Assembly (NCBI RefSeq): GCF_023630705.1
Contig: NZ_JALQEM010000040.1
Coordinates: forward strand, 124,001 to 188,000
DNA: 64,000 nt
Source of the DNA: Caballeronia sp. GAFFF1
Lineage (GTDB): Bacteria > Pseudomonadota > Gammaproteobacteria > Burkholderiales > Burkholderiaceae
Reading direction: 5' to 3'
Shown: piece by piece, positions 17,252 to 25,844 of the stretch
How positions within the stretch are numbered: the stretch's first letter is position 1
Layout: each line of letters opens with the position of its first letter
The notes under the pieces: model-generated
The model's input: only the letters and a program-made list of their open reading frames with translations
Database searches by the model: none
What the model was told of the DNA's origin: nothing
Translations under genes and position numbers: made by a program

Positions 17252-18249
17252 CATCCACGGCAGCCAACCGGGCGGACACCGAAGCGCTGTCGCGCCGCGT
17301 GATCCGTCAACTGAGAAGCGGCATCGGACCATTGTTCGCGGCGCTCGTCATCATCTGCGTCGCGTTGTCGATTGCGTCGCCGGAATTCCTCACGACGAGC
17401 ACGCTCACCAACATCATGGTGCAAGTATCCGTCGTGGGCATCGCGGCGGTCGGCGGCACCTTCGTCATCATCACGTCGGGCATCGACCTGTCGGTCGGAT
17501 CGCTCGTCGCGCTGAGCGGCATGGTCGCCGCGACCTTCATGGCGGGATCGAGCCCGGATGCGGTCGGTCTCGGCATAGGCGGGCTCTTCATTGCGCTTGC
17601 GACGGGCGCGGCGGTCGGTGCGATCAACGGCTTCGCCATCTCCTGGCTGCGACTCGTGCCGTTCATCGTGACGCTCGCCGCGATGGCAATGGCACGCGGC
17701 CTCACGCTTGCCATTTCGGACGGCCGCACGAAGTTCGACTTCCCGAACGCGTTCACCGTGTTCGGCGCGAAGGCCATCGCGGGCCTGCCCATGCCGATGA
17801 TCGTGATGCTGGTCGTTTTCGTCATCGGCCACGTATTGCTGCGCAAGACCACGTTCGGTCATCAGGTGTTCGCGGTCGGCGGCAATCAGGAGGCCGCGCG
17901 GCTTGCGGGCATTCCGGTGCGGCGCGTCGTGTTTCTCACGTACATGCTCGCAGGCGTCACGGCGGCGATCGCGGGCATCGTGCTCGCGGGACGGCTGAAT
18001 TCCGCGCTGCCGTCGGCGGCGAACGGTCTCGAACTTCAGGTCATCGCGGCCATCGTCATCGGTGGCACGTCGCTCGCAGGAGGGCGCGGCTCGATCGTCG
18101 GCACGTTCATCGGCGTGGTGCTGATCGGGGTCATCAACGTCGGCCTGTCGCTGCTGGGCGTAAACCCGTTCTGGACGCAATTCATTCAGGGCGGGGTGAT
18201 CTTCGCCGCCGTTCTGCTGGATGCGCTGAGCCAGCGACGCAAGCTGTGA
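17248..18249 (+). CDS. RbsC-type sugar ABC transporter permease
   Basis: A 333-residue inner-membrane permease starting at ATG 17248 within an ATGA overlap with the ATPase stop. Family landmarks are TSGIDLSVGSLVALSG near residue 75, FGHQVFAVGGNQEAARLAGI and GGTSLAGGRGSIVGTFIG, with about nine hydrophobic segments. It completes the importer of the methylthioribose/deoxyribose-type operon. DhaK follows after 61 bp. Confidence 0.92.
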   Translation: MTSTAANRADTEALSRRVIRQLRSGIGPLFAALVIICVALSIASPEFLTTSTLTNIMVQVSVVGIAAVGGTFVIITSGIDLSVGSLVALSGMVAATFMAGSSPDAVGLGIGGLFIALATGAAVGAINGFAISWLRLVPFIVTLAAMAMARGLTLAISDGRTKFDFPNAFTVFGAKAIAGLPMPMIVMLVVFVIGHVLLRKTTFGHQVFAVGGNQEAARLAGIPVRRVVFLTYMLAGVTAAIAGIVLAGRLNSALPSAANGLELQVIAAIVIGGTSLAGGRGSIVGTFIGVVLIGVINVGLSLLGVNPFWTQFIQGGVIFAAVLLDALSQRRKL

Positions 18250-18310
18250 CACGCGCGACGTCAACGAATAACGCAGGACATCGAGAGGCAAACCAAGGAG
18301 ACACGCGAAG

Positions 18311-19321
18311 ATGAAGAAGATAATCAACAACCCGGAAACCTTCGTCGATGAGATCATCGACGCGCTCTTGCTTGCGCATCCGAAATGGATCAAGGCGGCC
18401 AATTCGGACAAGCGCGCGCTCGTTCGTGCGGATGCGCCCCGCGAAGGCCGCGTAGGCATCGTGACCGGCGGCGGATCGGGCCATATGCCGGGATTTCTCG
18501 GCTACGTGGGCGAAGGCTTGTGCGGCGGCGTCGTGGTGGGCAACGTGTTTTCGTCGCCGTCGTCGGAACAGATTCTGGAGGCCACCAAAGGCGTGAATGG
18601 CGGGGCGGGCGTGCTCTACGTGTACGGCAATTACGGCGGCGACGTGCTCAACTTCGATCTCGCGTCGGACCTCGCGGATGCCGAAGGGATCGAAGTGAAG
18701 ACCGTCGTGCTGACCGATGACGTCGCATCAGCGCCAAAGGAGCGCGCGTCCGACCGGCGCGGCGTCGCGGGCATGGTGTTCGCGTTCAAGTGCGCGGGCG
18801 CGGCGGCCGAACGCGGCGATTCGCTCGAAGAAGTGGCTCGCATCTGCGCGAAGGCCAATGCGAACTGCCGCACCATGGGAGTCGGGCTTTCGCCGACCAT
18901 CCTGCCCGCGGCCGGCAAGCCCACCTTCACACTGCCGGATGGCGAGATGGAGATCGGCATCGGCATTCACGGTGAACCGGGAACGCATCGCGGGGCGCTG
19001 CAGTCGGCCGATGCCATCGCCGAGAATCTGATGCGCCAGATTCTCGACGATCTCGCGGCACCCAAGGGCTCGCGGCTCGCGCTGCTCGTCAATGGTCTGG
19101 GCGCGACGCCGCTCGAAGAACTGTATCTGCTGTATCGGCGCGCGGCGAAGATCGCAGAGGGCGATGGCCTGTCGATCGCGTGGTCGTATGTCGGCGAATA
19201 CGTGACGAGCCTGGAAATGGCGGGGGCCTCGATCACCGTCATGCTGCTCGACGATGAACTCGAAGCGCTGCTCGCAGCTCCTGCGCATTCGCCCTTCTTT
19301 CGCGAAGGCACGCGTGCCTGA
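18311..19321 (+). CDS. dhaK: Dihydroxyacetone kinase subunit DhaK
   Basis: A 336-residue DAK1-domain protein. GGGSGHMPGFLGYVG near residue 55 and VYGNYGGDVLNFDLA near 105 form the substrate pocket. GIGIHGEPGTHRG near 220 carries the His that binds the ketone covalently. DhaK presents dihydroxyacetone or related short ketoses to the nucleotide-bearing DhaL subunit. AAGGAGAC precedes ATG 18311. No dhaM (phosphotransferase) gene is in the window, so an ATP-using DhaKL pair, or a ketotetrose kinase of the erythrulose type, is more likely than the PTS form. Confidence 0.9.
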   Translation: MKKIINNPETFVDEIIDALLLAHPKWIKAANSDKRALVRADAPREGRVGIVTGGGSGHMPGFLGYVGEGLCGGVVVGNVFSSPSSEQILEATKGVNGGAGVLYVYGNYGGDVLNFDLASDLADAEGIEVKTVVLTDDVASAPKERASDRRGVAGMVFAFKCAGAAAERGDSLEEVARICAKANANCRTMGVGLSPTILPAAGKPTFTLPDGEMEIGIGIHGEPGTHRGALQSADAIAENLMRQILDDLAAPKGSRLALLVNGLGATPLEELYLLYRRAAKIAEGDGLSIAWSYVGEYVTSLEMAGASITVMLLDDELEALLAAPAHSPFFREGTRA

Positions 19322-19334
19322 TCAGGAAACCTAA

Positions 19335-19997
19335 ATGATTACGACGAGTCAAATGCGGGACCTGCTATCCCACGCATTGAGTGAGCTTCCGTCTCATGCC
19401 GACGAGCTACGCGACCTCGATGCGGCACTCGGCGACGGCGATCTGGGTATCACCGTGCGCGCGGGGTCGGAAGCGGTGGTCAAGGCGATAGGCGCGCTGC
19501 CGGACGAGGCCACGCTCGGCGACGTGCTGCTCGCCGCAGGAAAGGCGTTTTCGACGGCCAATCCGTCGACATTCGCGGCGTTGGTGGGCGGCGGCTTGCT
19601 TGCCGCCGCGAAGACGGTGCAGGGCAAGGATGCGTTGGGACGCGACGAGGCGCTCGCCATCGGCCGGGCGGTGGCGTCACGCATTACCGAGCGCGGCAAG
19701 AGCAAGATCGGCGACAAGACCGTGCTCGATGCGCTGGCGCCCAGCCTCGACGTGCTGGAAGCATCGCAGGCAAGCGCGGCCGAGACCCTCGACGCGATGA
19801 TCGCCACGGCGAGCGAACGCGTCGTGGAAACGGCGAAGATGCAGTCGCAGAAGGGCCGCGCGGCGTGGGTGCAGGAACGGAGCATAGGCCATCCGGATCC
19901 CGGCGCGACGGCCTATGTGCGTTTCCTTGAAGCGTTGCGCAAGGCGGTCGACCAAGGCGCCGGCGTGAGTGCGGGGGCGTCCGTCCCGCGCCCCTGA
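19335..19997 (+). CDS. dhaL: Dihydroxyacetone kinase subunit DhaL
   Basis: A 220-residue all-helical DAK2-domain protein, the nucleotide-binding partner of DhaK. The Mg-nucleotide motif DAALGDGDLGITV lies near residues 30-42. The C-terminal block QKGRAAWVQERSIGHPDPGA is typical. It starts 13 bp after dhaK and closes the GntR-led operon. In the PTS-type enzyme DhaL carries a tightly bound ADP recharged by DhaM; without dhaM nearby, exchange with ATP is inferred. Confidence 0.9.
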   Translation: MITTSQMRDLLSHALSELPSHADELRDLDAALGDGDLGITVRAGSEAVVKAIGALPDEATLGDVLLAAGKAFSTANPSTFAALVGGGLLAAAKTVQGKDALGRDEALAIGRAVASRITERGKSKIGDKTVLDALAPSLDVLEASQASAAETLDAMIATASERVVETAKMQSQKGRAAWVQERSIGHPDPGATAYVRFLEALRKAVDQGAGVSAGASVPRP

Positions 19998-20000
19998 ACG

Positions 20001-20750
20001 CTATCTGTGAGAGAGCGCGCGCGCCGATTGCAGAAGGTCGTCGAGCATGGCCTGCCGGCGGTCCGGAGTCGTGTCGCGGCCTGTCATGAAGCAGAGCGCC
20101 GCGACCGGCGTTCCGGCGCGATCGCGAACGGGCGCGGCCATGCACAGGCGAAACGCGTTCGAGAGTCCCTCGGTGCAGCAGTAGCCCAAGTCGCGCGCGA
20201 GCTGGACATCGCGCATGAATGCCTGGAAGTCGATACGAACGCCGTTGTCGAGAACGAAGTCTTCCTGCGGAATCAACGCGCGGATCTCGTCGGCGTTCAT
20301 GTGGCCGAGCAAAAGGCGTCCGGTCGCGGTCCACGGAATCGGCACTCTCACGCCGATGTCCGAACTGATGTTGAAAGGGCGCGCGCTGTTCTCGGATAGA
20401 ACGACGGTGTACTTGTTACCTTCGAGCATGCACAACTGCGCGGTTTCCTCGTGCTTGCGCACCAGCGCGAGAATCGATTGATGCGCGCGGCTAATCAGGT
20501 CGTTGTGCGTTGCGTAGTCGGAGCCGTAGTAATGCATCTCCCGTCCGAAGAACACGCTTCCGTCGGCGGTGCTCTCCAGCCAGCCGACTTCGGCGAGGAT
20601 AGCGACGAGTTCATAGATGCTCGATCGCGGAGCGCCGGTCGCTTCGATCAACTCGCGAATCGACATGGGACGCTGCGCAATATGCAGTTGCCTGAACATC
20701 GCAATCACGCGATCCACGCCCCGGGCGCGCGACGATTCCATCACAGCCAT
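20001..20750 (-). CDS. IclR family transcriptional regulator
   Basis: A 249-residue regulator with an N-terminal winged helix (residues about 10-75: RVIAMFRQLHIAQRPMSIRELIEATGAPRSSIYELVAIL in two blocks) and a C-terminal IclR effector domain with GRLLLGHMNADEI and GYCCTEGLSNAFRLCMAAPV. It is the last gene of the minus-strand amino-acid importer operon, 19 bp after the ATPase gene, and probably controls it. A good candidate site is the inverted repeat at 23,886-23,903. The effector is probably the imported compound or a derivative. Confidence 0.9.
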   Translation of the reverse strand: MAVMESSRARGVDRVIAMFRQLHIAQRPMSIRELIEATGAPRSSIYELVAILAEVGWLESTADGSVFFGREMHYYGSDYATHNDLISRAHQSILALVRKHEETAQLCMLEGNKYTVVLSENSARPFNISSDIGVRVPIPWTATGRLLLGHMNADEIRALIPQEDFVLDNGVRIDFQAFMRDVQLARDLGYCCTEGLSNAFRLCMAAPVRDRAGTPVAALCFMTGRDTTPDRRQAMLDDLLQSARALSHR

Positions 20751-20769
20751 TCATCCGCTCCATCGTGCG

Positions 20770-21522
20770 TCAATGATCGAGCACCCGATGCAGAAACTGC
20801 CGGGTGCGCTCGTTCGACGGATTGACGAAAATCTGCTCGGGATCGCCTTGCTCCGCGATCACGCCCTTGTCCATGAACACGACGCGATCAGCGGTCTTGC
20901 GCGCGAATCCCATCTCGTGCGTGACGACGACCATCGTCATGCCATCGCGTGCGAGACCGCGCATCACATCGGTGACTTCGCCGACGAGTTCGGGATCGAG
21001 CGCAGAGGTGGCTTCATCGAAGAACATGATGCCGGGCTCGACGGCAAGCGCGCGGGCGATGGCGACGCGCTGCTGCTGTCCGCCGGACAACTGGCTCGGA
21101 TAATGATCCGCGCGCTCGGCGAGCCCCACGCGATCGAGCACGTCCATCGCGCGCCTGCGCGCGTCGGCAGGACTCATCTTGCGGGCCTTGATCAACGCGA
21201 GCGTGACATTGCCGAGCGCGGTCTTGTGGGGAAAGAGATTGAATTGCTGGAACACCATGCCGACGTGACCGCGAATGTCGCGCGCGCGTTTCGGGTCGTG
21301 CAGCGGTACTTCGTTGACCCACACTTCGCCGGAATCCGCCGTTTCGAGGCCCGCCATGATGCGCAGCACCGTGCTCTTGCCCGATCCCGATGCGCCGATG
21401 AGTACGAGGACTTCGCCCGCACGCACGTCGATATTGATTTCGTCGAGCACGCGTGTCGCGCCGAATGCCTTGCTGACGCGCGTGAGCGCAATGACGGGCT
21501 TGTTCTGGCTTTGCTCGCTCAC
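20770..21522 (-). CDS. Polar amino acid ABC transporter ATP-binding protein (GlnQ-like)
   Basis: A 250-residue single-NBD ATPase. Walker A is IGASGSGKSTVLRI, the Q-loop region is GMVFQQFNLFPH, the signature is LSGGQQQRVAIARA, Walker B is IMFFDEATSALDPE and the switch His is VVTHEMGFAR. This set is typical of the polar amino acid importer class. It overlaps the upstream permease gene by 4 nt. It powers the two permeases encoded at 21,519-22,901. Confidence 0.93.
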   Translation of the reverse strand: MSEQSQNKPVIALTRVSKAFGATRVLDEINIDVRAGEVLVLIGASGSGKSTVLRIMAGLETADSGEVWVNEVPLHDPKRARDIRGHVGMVFQQFNLFPHKTALGNVTLALIKARKMSPADARRRAMDVLDRVGLAERADHYPSQLSGGQQQRVAIARALAVEPGIMFFDEATSALDPELVGEVTDVMRGLARDGMTMVVVTHEMGFARKTADRVVFMDKGVIAEQGDPEQIFVNPSNERTRQFLHRVLDH

Positions 21523-22163
21523 GAGAGTCTCCTGCGGTCATGGTGGCGCACCCACTGCGAAAGCGGGAAGCACACGACGAAGTAAATGAGTGCGACGAGC
21601 CCGTAGATTTCGACGGGCTTGCCGATCCGGTCGACAATAGCCTGTCCGCCGTGCATGAGTTCCGACATGCCGATCATGCTGACGATCGACGTGTCCTTGA
21701 TGAGCGACAGATACTGTCCCACGAGCGGCGGCAGCACGATCCTTCCGGTCTGCGGTAGCACGACGGCGCTGAAGGTCTGCATGCGCGACAGTCCGAGGAT
21801 CTGCGAGACTTCCCACTGGCCTCTCGGCACCGCCTCGATTCCCGAGCGGAACACTTCGGCGATATAGGCGCCCTGATACACGCTCAGACCGATGACGCCG
21901 GCAGCGAACACGTCGATCGCATAGCCGAAGTAAGAGACGCCGAAGTAGATGAACATCAGCGTGATGAGCACCGGCGTGCCGCGAAAGAGCTCGATGTAGA
22001 GCCGGGCGATACGATCCGTGGCCCACGGCCCGAACGTTCGGAGCACGGCGGCGAGAAGGCCGATCAGCGTGCTGCCGACGATGGCCGCGACGGACAGCAG
22101 CAGTGTCGTCACGAGACCCTGCAGCAGGATCGACAGACTGGTGCGCAACAGTTCGAGTGACAT
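21519..22163 (-). CDS. Polar amino acid ABC transporter permease (HisM/GlnP-like)
   Basis: A 214-residue membrane protein with about five hydrophobic segments. The family EAA loop reads GIEAVPRGQWEVSQILGLSRMQTF followed by a short VVLPQTGRIVLPPLVG stretch. LFRGTPVLITLMFIYFG is the usual early block. It pairs with the adjacent permease as a heterodimer and overlaps the ATPase gene by 4 nt. Confidence 0.92.
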   Translation of the reverse strand: MSLELLRTSLSILLQGLVTTLLLSVAAIVGSTLIGLLAAVLRTFGPWATDRIARLYIELFRGTPVLITLMFIYFGVSYFGYAIDVFAAGVIGLSVYQGAYIAEVFRSGIEAVPRGQWEVSQILGLSRMQTFSAVVLPQTGRIVLPPLVGQYLSLIKDTSIVSMIGMSELMHGGQAIVDRIGKPVEIYGLVALIYFVVCFPLSQWVRHHDRRRLS

Positions 22164-22184
22164 GATCCGGCTCCGGTTCGCGGC

Positions 22185-22901
22185 TCAGGCGCGATTGGCG
22201 CGGCGCAACGTGAGAGCGCCGAACCGCGCGCGCGGTGGCACGACGAGCGGTGGATGAAACAGCCGCGCGCCGAGCCGGCTCGCAAGCCAGGACAGCACGT
22301 TGCTCAGCACCAGATAGGCGACGAGCACGACCGCGAACGTCTGAACGTAGAGCAGCGTGCGCGAGTTGATGACCGTCGCTGTTCCGGTCAATTCGGGCAA
22401 GGCGATAGCGGACAACAGCGAGGTGCCGAGCAGCAACTGGATCAGATAGTTGACGATCGCCGGATAAACGGCGCGGGCGGCCTGGGGCAGGACGATCTCG
22501 GACATGATTTGTGCGCGCTCCAGACCGAGGATTGCCGCAGCTTCCAGTTGCCCGCGCGGCACCGACTGAATGCCCGCGCGAAACACTTCGGACAGGTAGG
22601 CGCCGACATTCAACCCGAGCGCGATGACGCCTGCCCAGTACGCATCGAGCGCAATGCCCGCCGACGGCAAGCCGAAGAACACGATGAAGATCTGGAGAAG
22701 CACCGGCGTGTTGCGGATGATCTCGACGTACGCCCGCGCGAGGAAACGAACGACGCCGAGTGGGGACATGCTGGCCAGCGCGGCCACGAGGCCCAGAACG
22801 ATCGACAGGACGAACGCGAGCAGCGTGACTTGCAGAGTCAGCCAGCCGGCTTTCAGGAACTCTGGAACATAGCCCCACAGGGTCAACCACTCATAACTCA
22901 T
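22185..22901 (-). CDS. Polar amino acid ABC transporter permease
   Basis: A 238-residue permease. I chose the ATG at 22,901 (MSYEWLTLWGYV), preceded by GGGAGAAGG, over a longer in-frame start at 22,946 that would include the intergenic hairpin. The EAA loop is GIQSVPRGQLEAAAILGLERAQ, and IIRNTPVLLQIFIVFFGLP matches the family N-terminal block. It is the second gene of the operon after the binding protein. Confidence 0.9.
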   Translation of the reverse strand: MSYEWLTLWGYVPEFLKAGWLTLQVTLLAFVLSIVLGLVAALASMSPLGVVRFLARAYVEIIRNTPVLLQIFIVFFGLPSAGIALDAYWAGVIALGLNVGAYLSEVFRAGIQSVPRGQLEAAAILGLERAQIMSEIVLPQAARAVYPAIVNYLIQLLLGTSLLSAIALPELTGTATVINSRTLLYVQTFAVVLVAYLVLSNVLSWLASRLGARLFHPPLVVPPRARFGALTLRRANRA

Positions 22902-22925
22902 GTCCTTCTCCCTATCGGAGGTATC

Positions 22926-22944
22926 GGACCTATCGAATAGGTCC
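22926..22944 (-). other. Intercistronic hairpin between binding-protein and permease genes
   Basis: GGACCTAT at 22926-22933 and ATAGGTCC at 22937-22944 form a perfect 8-bp stem with a CGA loop. Flanking copies of TATCGGA stand just beside it. It sits between the binding-protein stop and the permease start, the usual place for a stem that limits read-through and stabilises the abundant upstream message. Confidence 0.5.
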
Positions 22945-22975
22945 ATCTTCGGCCGGCGATCCCATCATGCGCTGC

Positions 22976-23812
22976 TCAGAATTGCGGATTGAGCGGAAAG
23001 CGCGGATCGACGCCGAACCACTTCTTGTAAAGCTGCGCGTTCACCTTCGACGCATTGATGTTGAAGAGGAACAGGTTCAGGTAGTTGAGCCACGCCTGAT
23101 CGCCGGCTTTCACGCCGAACGCGTTGTACTCCAGCGGCACCAGCGCTTCGTTGGTCACGGTCAGTTCGGGGTCCAGCTTGGCCTGATAGGCGAGGAAGTT
23201 GTTGTCCTCGATCATCGCGTCGGCTTGCCCTTGCTTGACGGCGAGAATAGCGGCCTGCGAACTGTCGTATTCCTGAATCTTGACCTGCATGTTCAGCGAG
23301 CGCACTTCATCGCCATTGGTCGAACCTTTTACGGTCGCGATCGTGCGGTTAGTCATGTCCTTCACCGACTGAATGCCGCTGCTCTTCTTGACCAGCAGCG
23401 CTTCACTCGCGACGACGTAAGGCGACGTGAATTCGATGACCTTCGCGCGTTCGAGATTGCGGGTGAAGTTGCAAAAGACCACATCGACCTTGCTCGTCTG
23501 CAGGTTGGGAATACGGTTGGCGCTGGTCGTGTTCACGACTTCGAGCTTCACGCCCATCTGCCGGGCCAGTTCTTTCGCGAGATCGACGTCATAGCCGTCC
23601 GGCTGGCCGTCCTTGTCGTAGAAGCCGAACGGCGCGAACGTCAGACAGTCGCCGACGCGCAAGGTCCCGCGCTGCAGGACTGCCTGCAGGGTCGAGGAAC
23701 TCGTTGCCGCAGGGCTTTCGGCTGGGGTGGAGACCTTCGTGCATGCCGCCAGGGCAATCGTGCCGATGACGAAGAGAGCGGCCGCTTTACCGCGAAGAGC
23801 AACGAAATTCAT
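22976..23812 (-). CDS. Amino acid ABC transporter substrate-binding lipoprotein
   Basis: A 278-residue type II (family 3) solute-binding protein. I chose the ATG at 23,812; the longer frame to 23,959 adds 49 residues with no signal character. The signal peptide ends in LAAC near residue 23, a lipobox, so it is anchored. The mature part starts LRVGDCLTFAPFGFYDKDG, then GYDVDLAKELARQMGVKLE, FTSPYV and GQADAMIEDNNFLAY, all normal for the family. It is the first gene of the operon. The ligand is not predictable, though the importer class handles polar amino acids and their derivatives. Confidence 0.9.
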   Translation of the reverse strand: MNFVALRGKAAALFVIGTIALAACTKVSTPAESPAATSSSTLQAVLQRGTLRVGDCLTFAPFGFYDKDGQPDGYDVDLAKELARQMGVKLEVVNTTSANRIPNLQTSKVDVVFCNFTRNLERAKVIEFTSPYVVASEALLVKKSSGIQSVKDMTNRTIATVKGSTNGDEVRSLNMQVKIQEYDSSQAAILAVKQGQADAMIEDNNFLAYQAKLDPELTVTNEALVPLEYNAFGVKAGDQAWLNYLNLFLFNINASKVNAQLYKKWFGVDPRFPLNPQF

Positions 23813-24155
23813 TTGCAGGTCCTGATTCCAAGGTGGGCGAGGGACCGGTTCCAGAACTGCATCCGAAAGGCACCGGAGTGTGTTGTGTCCGATATACCGG
23901 ACAGGCATCTGACTCTTTGGAATGAAGTTCAGTGTTGACCGAGAGTATCTTGGTGGCAAGCGGCCAAATTACGGATTGTGTCGGTCTTTTTGATGAGATA
24001 AAGGCTCGGATCCGGCAGCCCAGTTGTGGGGGCTCGATCGTTGCGACACGTCGAACGCGGCGTGTGCGAGGGCGATGCGCTGCGGTCTCGTGAAGTGAGT
24101 GCGATCCGGCGGCATCGTTGCGGCCGTGCTTACTATCCGATACTCCGTGACAGAG
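23813..24155. other. Divergent promoter region (343 bp) upstream of the amino-acid importer operon
   Basis: No convincing coding frame. It holds the 18-bp inverted repeat at 23,886-23,903 and must carry the promoters of the importer operon (-) and the DUF3253 gene (+). Confidence 0.5.
23886..23903. promoter_or_regulatory. Inverted repeat TGTCCG-N6-CGGACA, candidate IclR operator
   Basis: TGTCCG at 23886-23891 and CGGACA at 23898-23903 flank ATATAC, 74 bp upstream of the binding-protein start. It is the clearest symmetric site in the promoter region of the operon that ends with an iclR gene. Assignment rests on position and symmetry. Confidence 0.5.
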
Positions 24156-24434
24156 ATGAGCGTATCTAAATCCGACATCGAAGATTGCCTGCTGCAACTG
24201 CTTGGGCAGCGCGCCGCTACTTCCTCGATCTGCCCGTCAGACGTTGCGCGCGCCCTGGCTGCCGATGAAGACGCATGGCGCGCGCTGATGCCCGTGGTCA
24301 GACAGGTGGCCTTGGCACTGGCGCATGAAGGGCGCATCATCGTCACGCAAGGAAGCGAAACGGTGCATCCGGATGCGATCAGTCACGGGCCTATCCGCTT
24401 GCGACGCGGCCCGACGTTCGAGCAGTCAGAGTGA
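24156..24434 (+). CDS. DUF3253 domain protein
   Basis: A 92-residue small cytoplasmic protein. ATG 24156 is preferred because the family domain begins there (DIEDCLLQLLGQR); the longer frame adds a non-conserved leader. The domain pattern is visible throughout: CPSDVARALAADEDAWRALM, VRQVALALAHEGRIIVTQG and GPIRLRRG at the end. The fold is a winged-helix-like unit of unknown function. It stands alone, divergent from the amino-acid importer. Confidence 0.75.
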   Translation: MSVSKSDIEDCLLQLLGQRAATSSICPSDVARALAADEDAWRALMPVVRQVALALAHEGRIIVTQGSETVHPDAISHGPIRLRRGPTFEQSE

Positions 24435-24524
24435 CGCGCAGCGGGCAGCAGAACGCACGGCACATAGCCTCTTGAAAGGACCACGGCCGCGTTGCGAGCC
24501 TTCCAGCAAACCCGGTATCTGATT

Positions 24525-25760
24525 TCAATGCAGAACGGCTTGCGCTATTCCCGCAAGCGCGCAGCCAATCACCACGACGAGTGGCGGAACTTTCCAGCGT
24601 ACCAACAGGAAAAAGCCGATGACAGCGATTGCAAAGTCGGACGCCGTGCGCACGGCGCTGATCCAGACCGGCGAGTAGAGCGCTGTCGCGAGCAATCCGA
24701 CAACGGCCGCATTGACTCCCGACAACATGGCAGCCATCGACGGCCGGGCCTGCAGCGCTTGCCAGTACGGCAAGGCTGCGAGCACGAGCATGAGACCGGG
24801 AAGGAAGATGCCGGCGGTCGCGAGCAGCGCTCCCCACGCGTGATGGCCTGTCCCGCTCATGGTCCAGCCGAGAAATGCAGCGAAAGTGAATAGCGGACCC
24901 GGAACCGCCTGCGCGGCGCCGTATCCCGCGAGAAAGTCGTTCGACGATACCCAGCCCGTCGCCACGGTTTCCCGCTGAAGAAGCGGAAGGACGACGTGAC
25001 CACCGCCGAAGACGAGCGCGCCCGAACGGTAGAACGCATCGAACATCTGGAGTGAGTGCGTCGGATCCGTCGCCATCAAGACCGGAAGTCCGAAAAGGAG
25101 AACACAGAACAGAGCGAGCGCGATGGCGCCAGCCGCGCGCGGCACACGAAACGCTTGAGCGTGTTCATGCGTGGCAGCGAGGCTTCCCGCCGTGGCCTTG
25201 CGGCACAGCGCGATGCCGAGCAGTGCGCCCGTCGCGATGACGATAAGCTGCGCGTACACCGTGGTCAGGGCGGCGAGGATTGCGATGGTAGCGAGCGCAA
25301 TGCCTGCCCGGCGATGATCGGGACACAGGCGGCGCGCCATATCCCACACGGCTTGCGCAACGACCGCAACGGCGACGAGCTTGAGCCCGTGAATCAGGCC
25401 GCTGCCCACCGGCCCGCCGAGCGATGGGGCAAGGATCGCGAAACCGATCATCAGCGCGACAGACGGCAGCGTGAATCCGCACCACGCTGCGATCCCGCCG
25501 AGCCAGCCCGCCCGCAGCAAGCCGATGGAGAAGCCCGCCTGGCTGCTGGCCGGTCCGGGGAGAAATTGGCAGAGACCGATGAGATCGGTGAAGGTCTCGT
25601 CGTTGAGCCAGCGGCGCCGCTCGACGAACTCGCGGCGGAAATAGCCGATGTGCGCGACCGGTCCGCCGAACGACGTCAGCCCGAGCTTCAGGAAGACCAT
25701 AAGCACCTCGAGTGCCGAGCCTGCCCGGTTCCGGCTGGGCGTTAGCATGTTCGCTTCCAT
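24525..25760 (-). CDS. chrA: Chromate ion transporter ChrA (CHR family)
   Basis: A 411-residue inner-membrane protein made of two homologous halves, as in long-chain CHR transporters. Half 1 has GLTSFGGPVAHIGYF and FLPGPASSQAGFSIG; half 2 has VFGGGHVVLPLLQRE and AQAVPGPLFTFAAFLG. The family exports chromate in exchange for protons. The start could be ATG 25,760 or the ATG four codons later (25,748). No chrB regulator gene is adjacent. It converges on the DUF3253 gene. Confidence 0.93.
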   Translation of the reverse strand: MEANMLTPSRNRAGSALEVLMVFLKLGLTSFGGPVAHIGYFRREFVERRRWLNDETFTDLIGLCQFLPGPASSQAGFSIGLLRAGWLGGIAAWCGFTLPSVALMIGFAILAPSLGGPVGSGLIHGLKLVAVAVVAQAVWDMARRLCPDHRRAGIALATIAILAALTTVYAQLIVIATGALLGIALCRKATAGSLAATHEHAQAFRVPRAAGAIALALFCVLLFGLPVLMATDPTHSLQMFDAFYRSGALVFGGGHVVLPLLQRETVATGWVSSNDFLAGYGAAQAVPGPLFTFAAFLGWTMSGTGHHAWGALLATAGIFLPGLMLVLAALPYWQALQARPSMAAMLSGVNAAVVGLLATALYSPVWISAVRTASDFAIAVIGFFLLVRWKVPPLVVVIGCALAGIAQAVLH

Positions 25761-25844
25761 CGTGGCCTTTCGATCATGGATTGCAACGAGCGCGACGCGA
25801 GGGACTGCGCGGCGGAAGCGGTCCTGGGAAACGGGGCGACGCGT

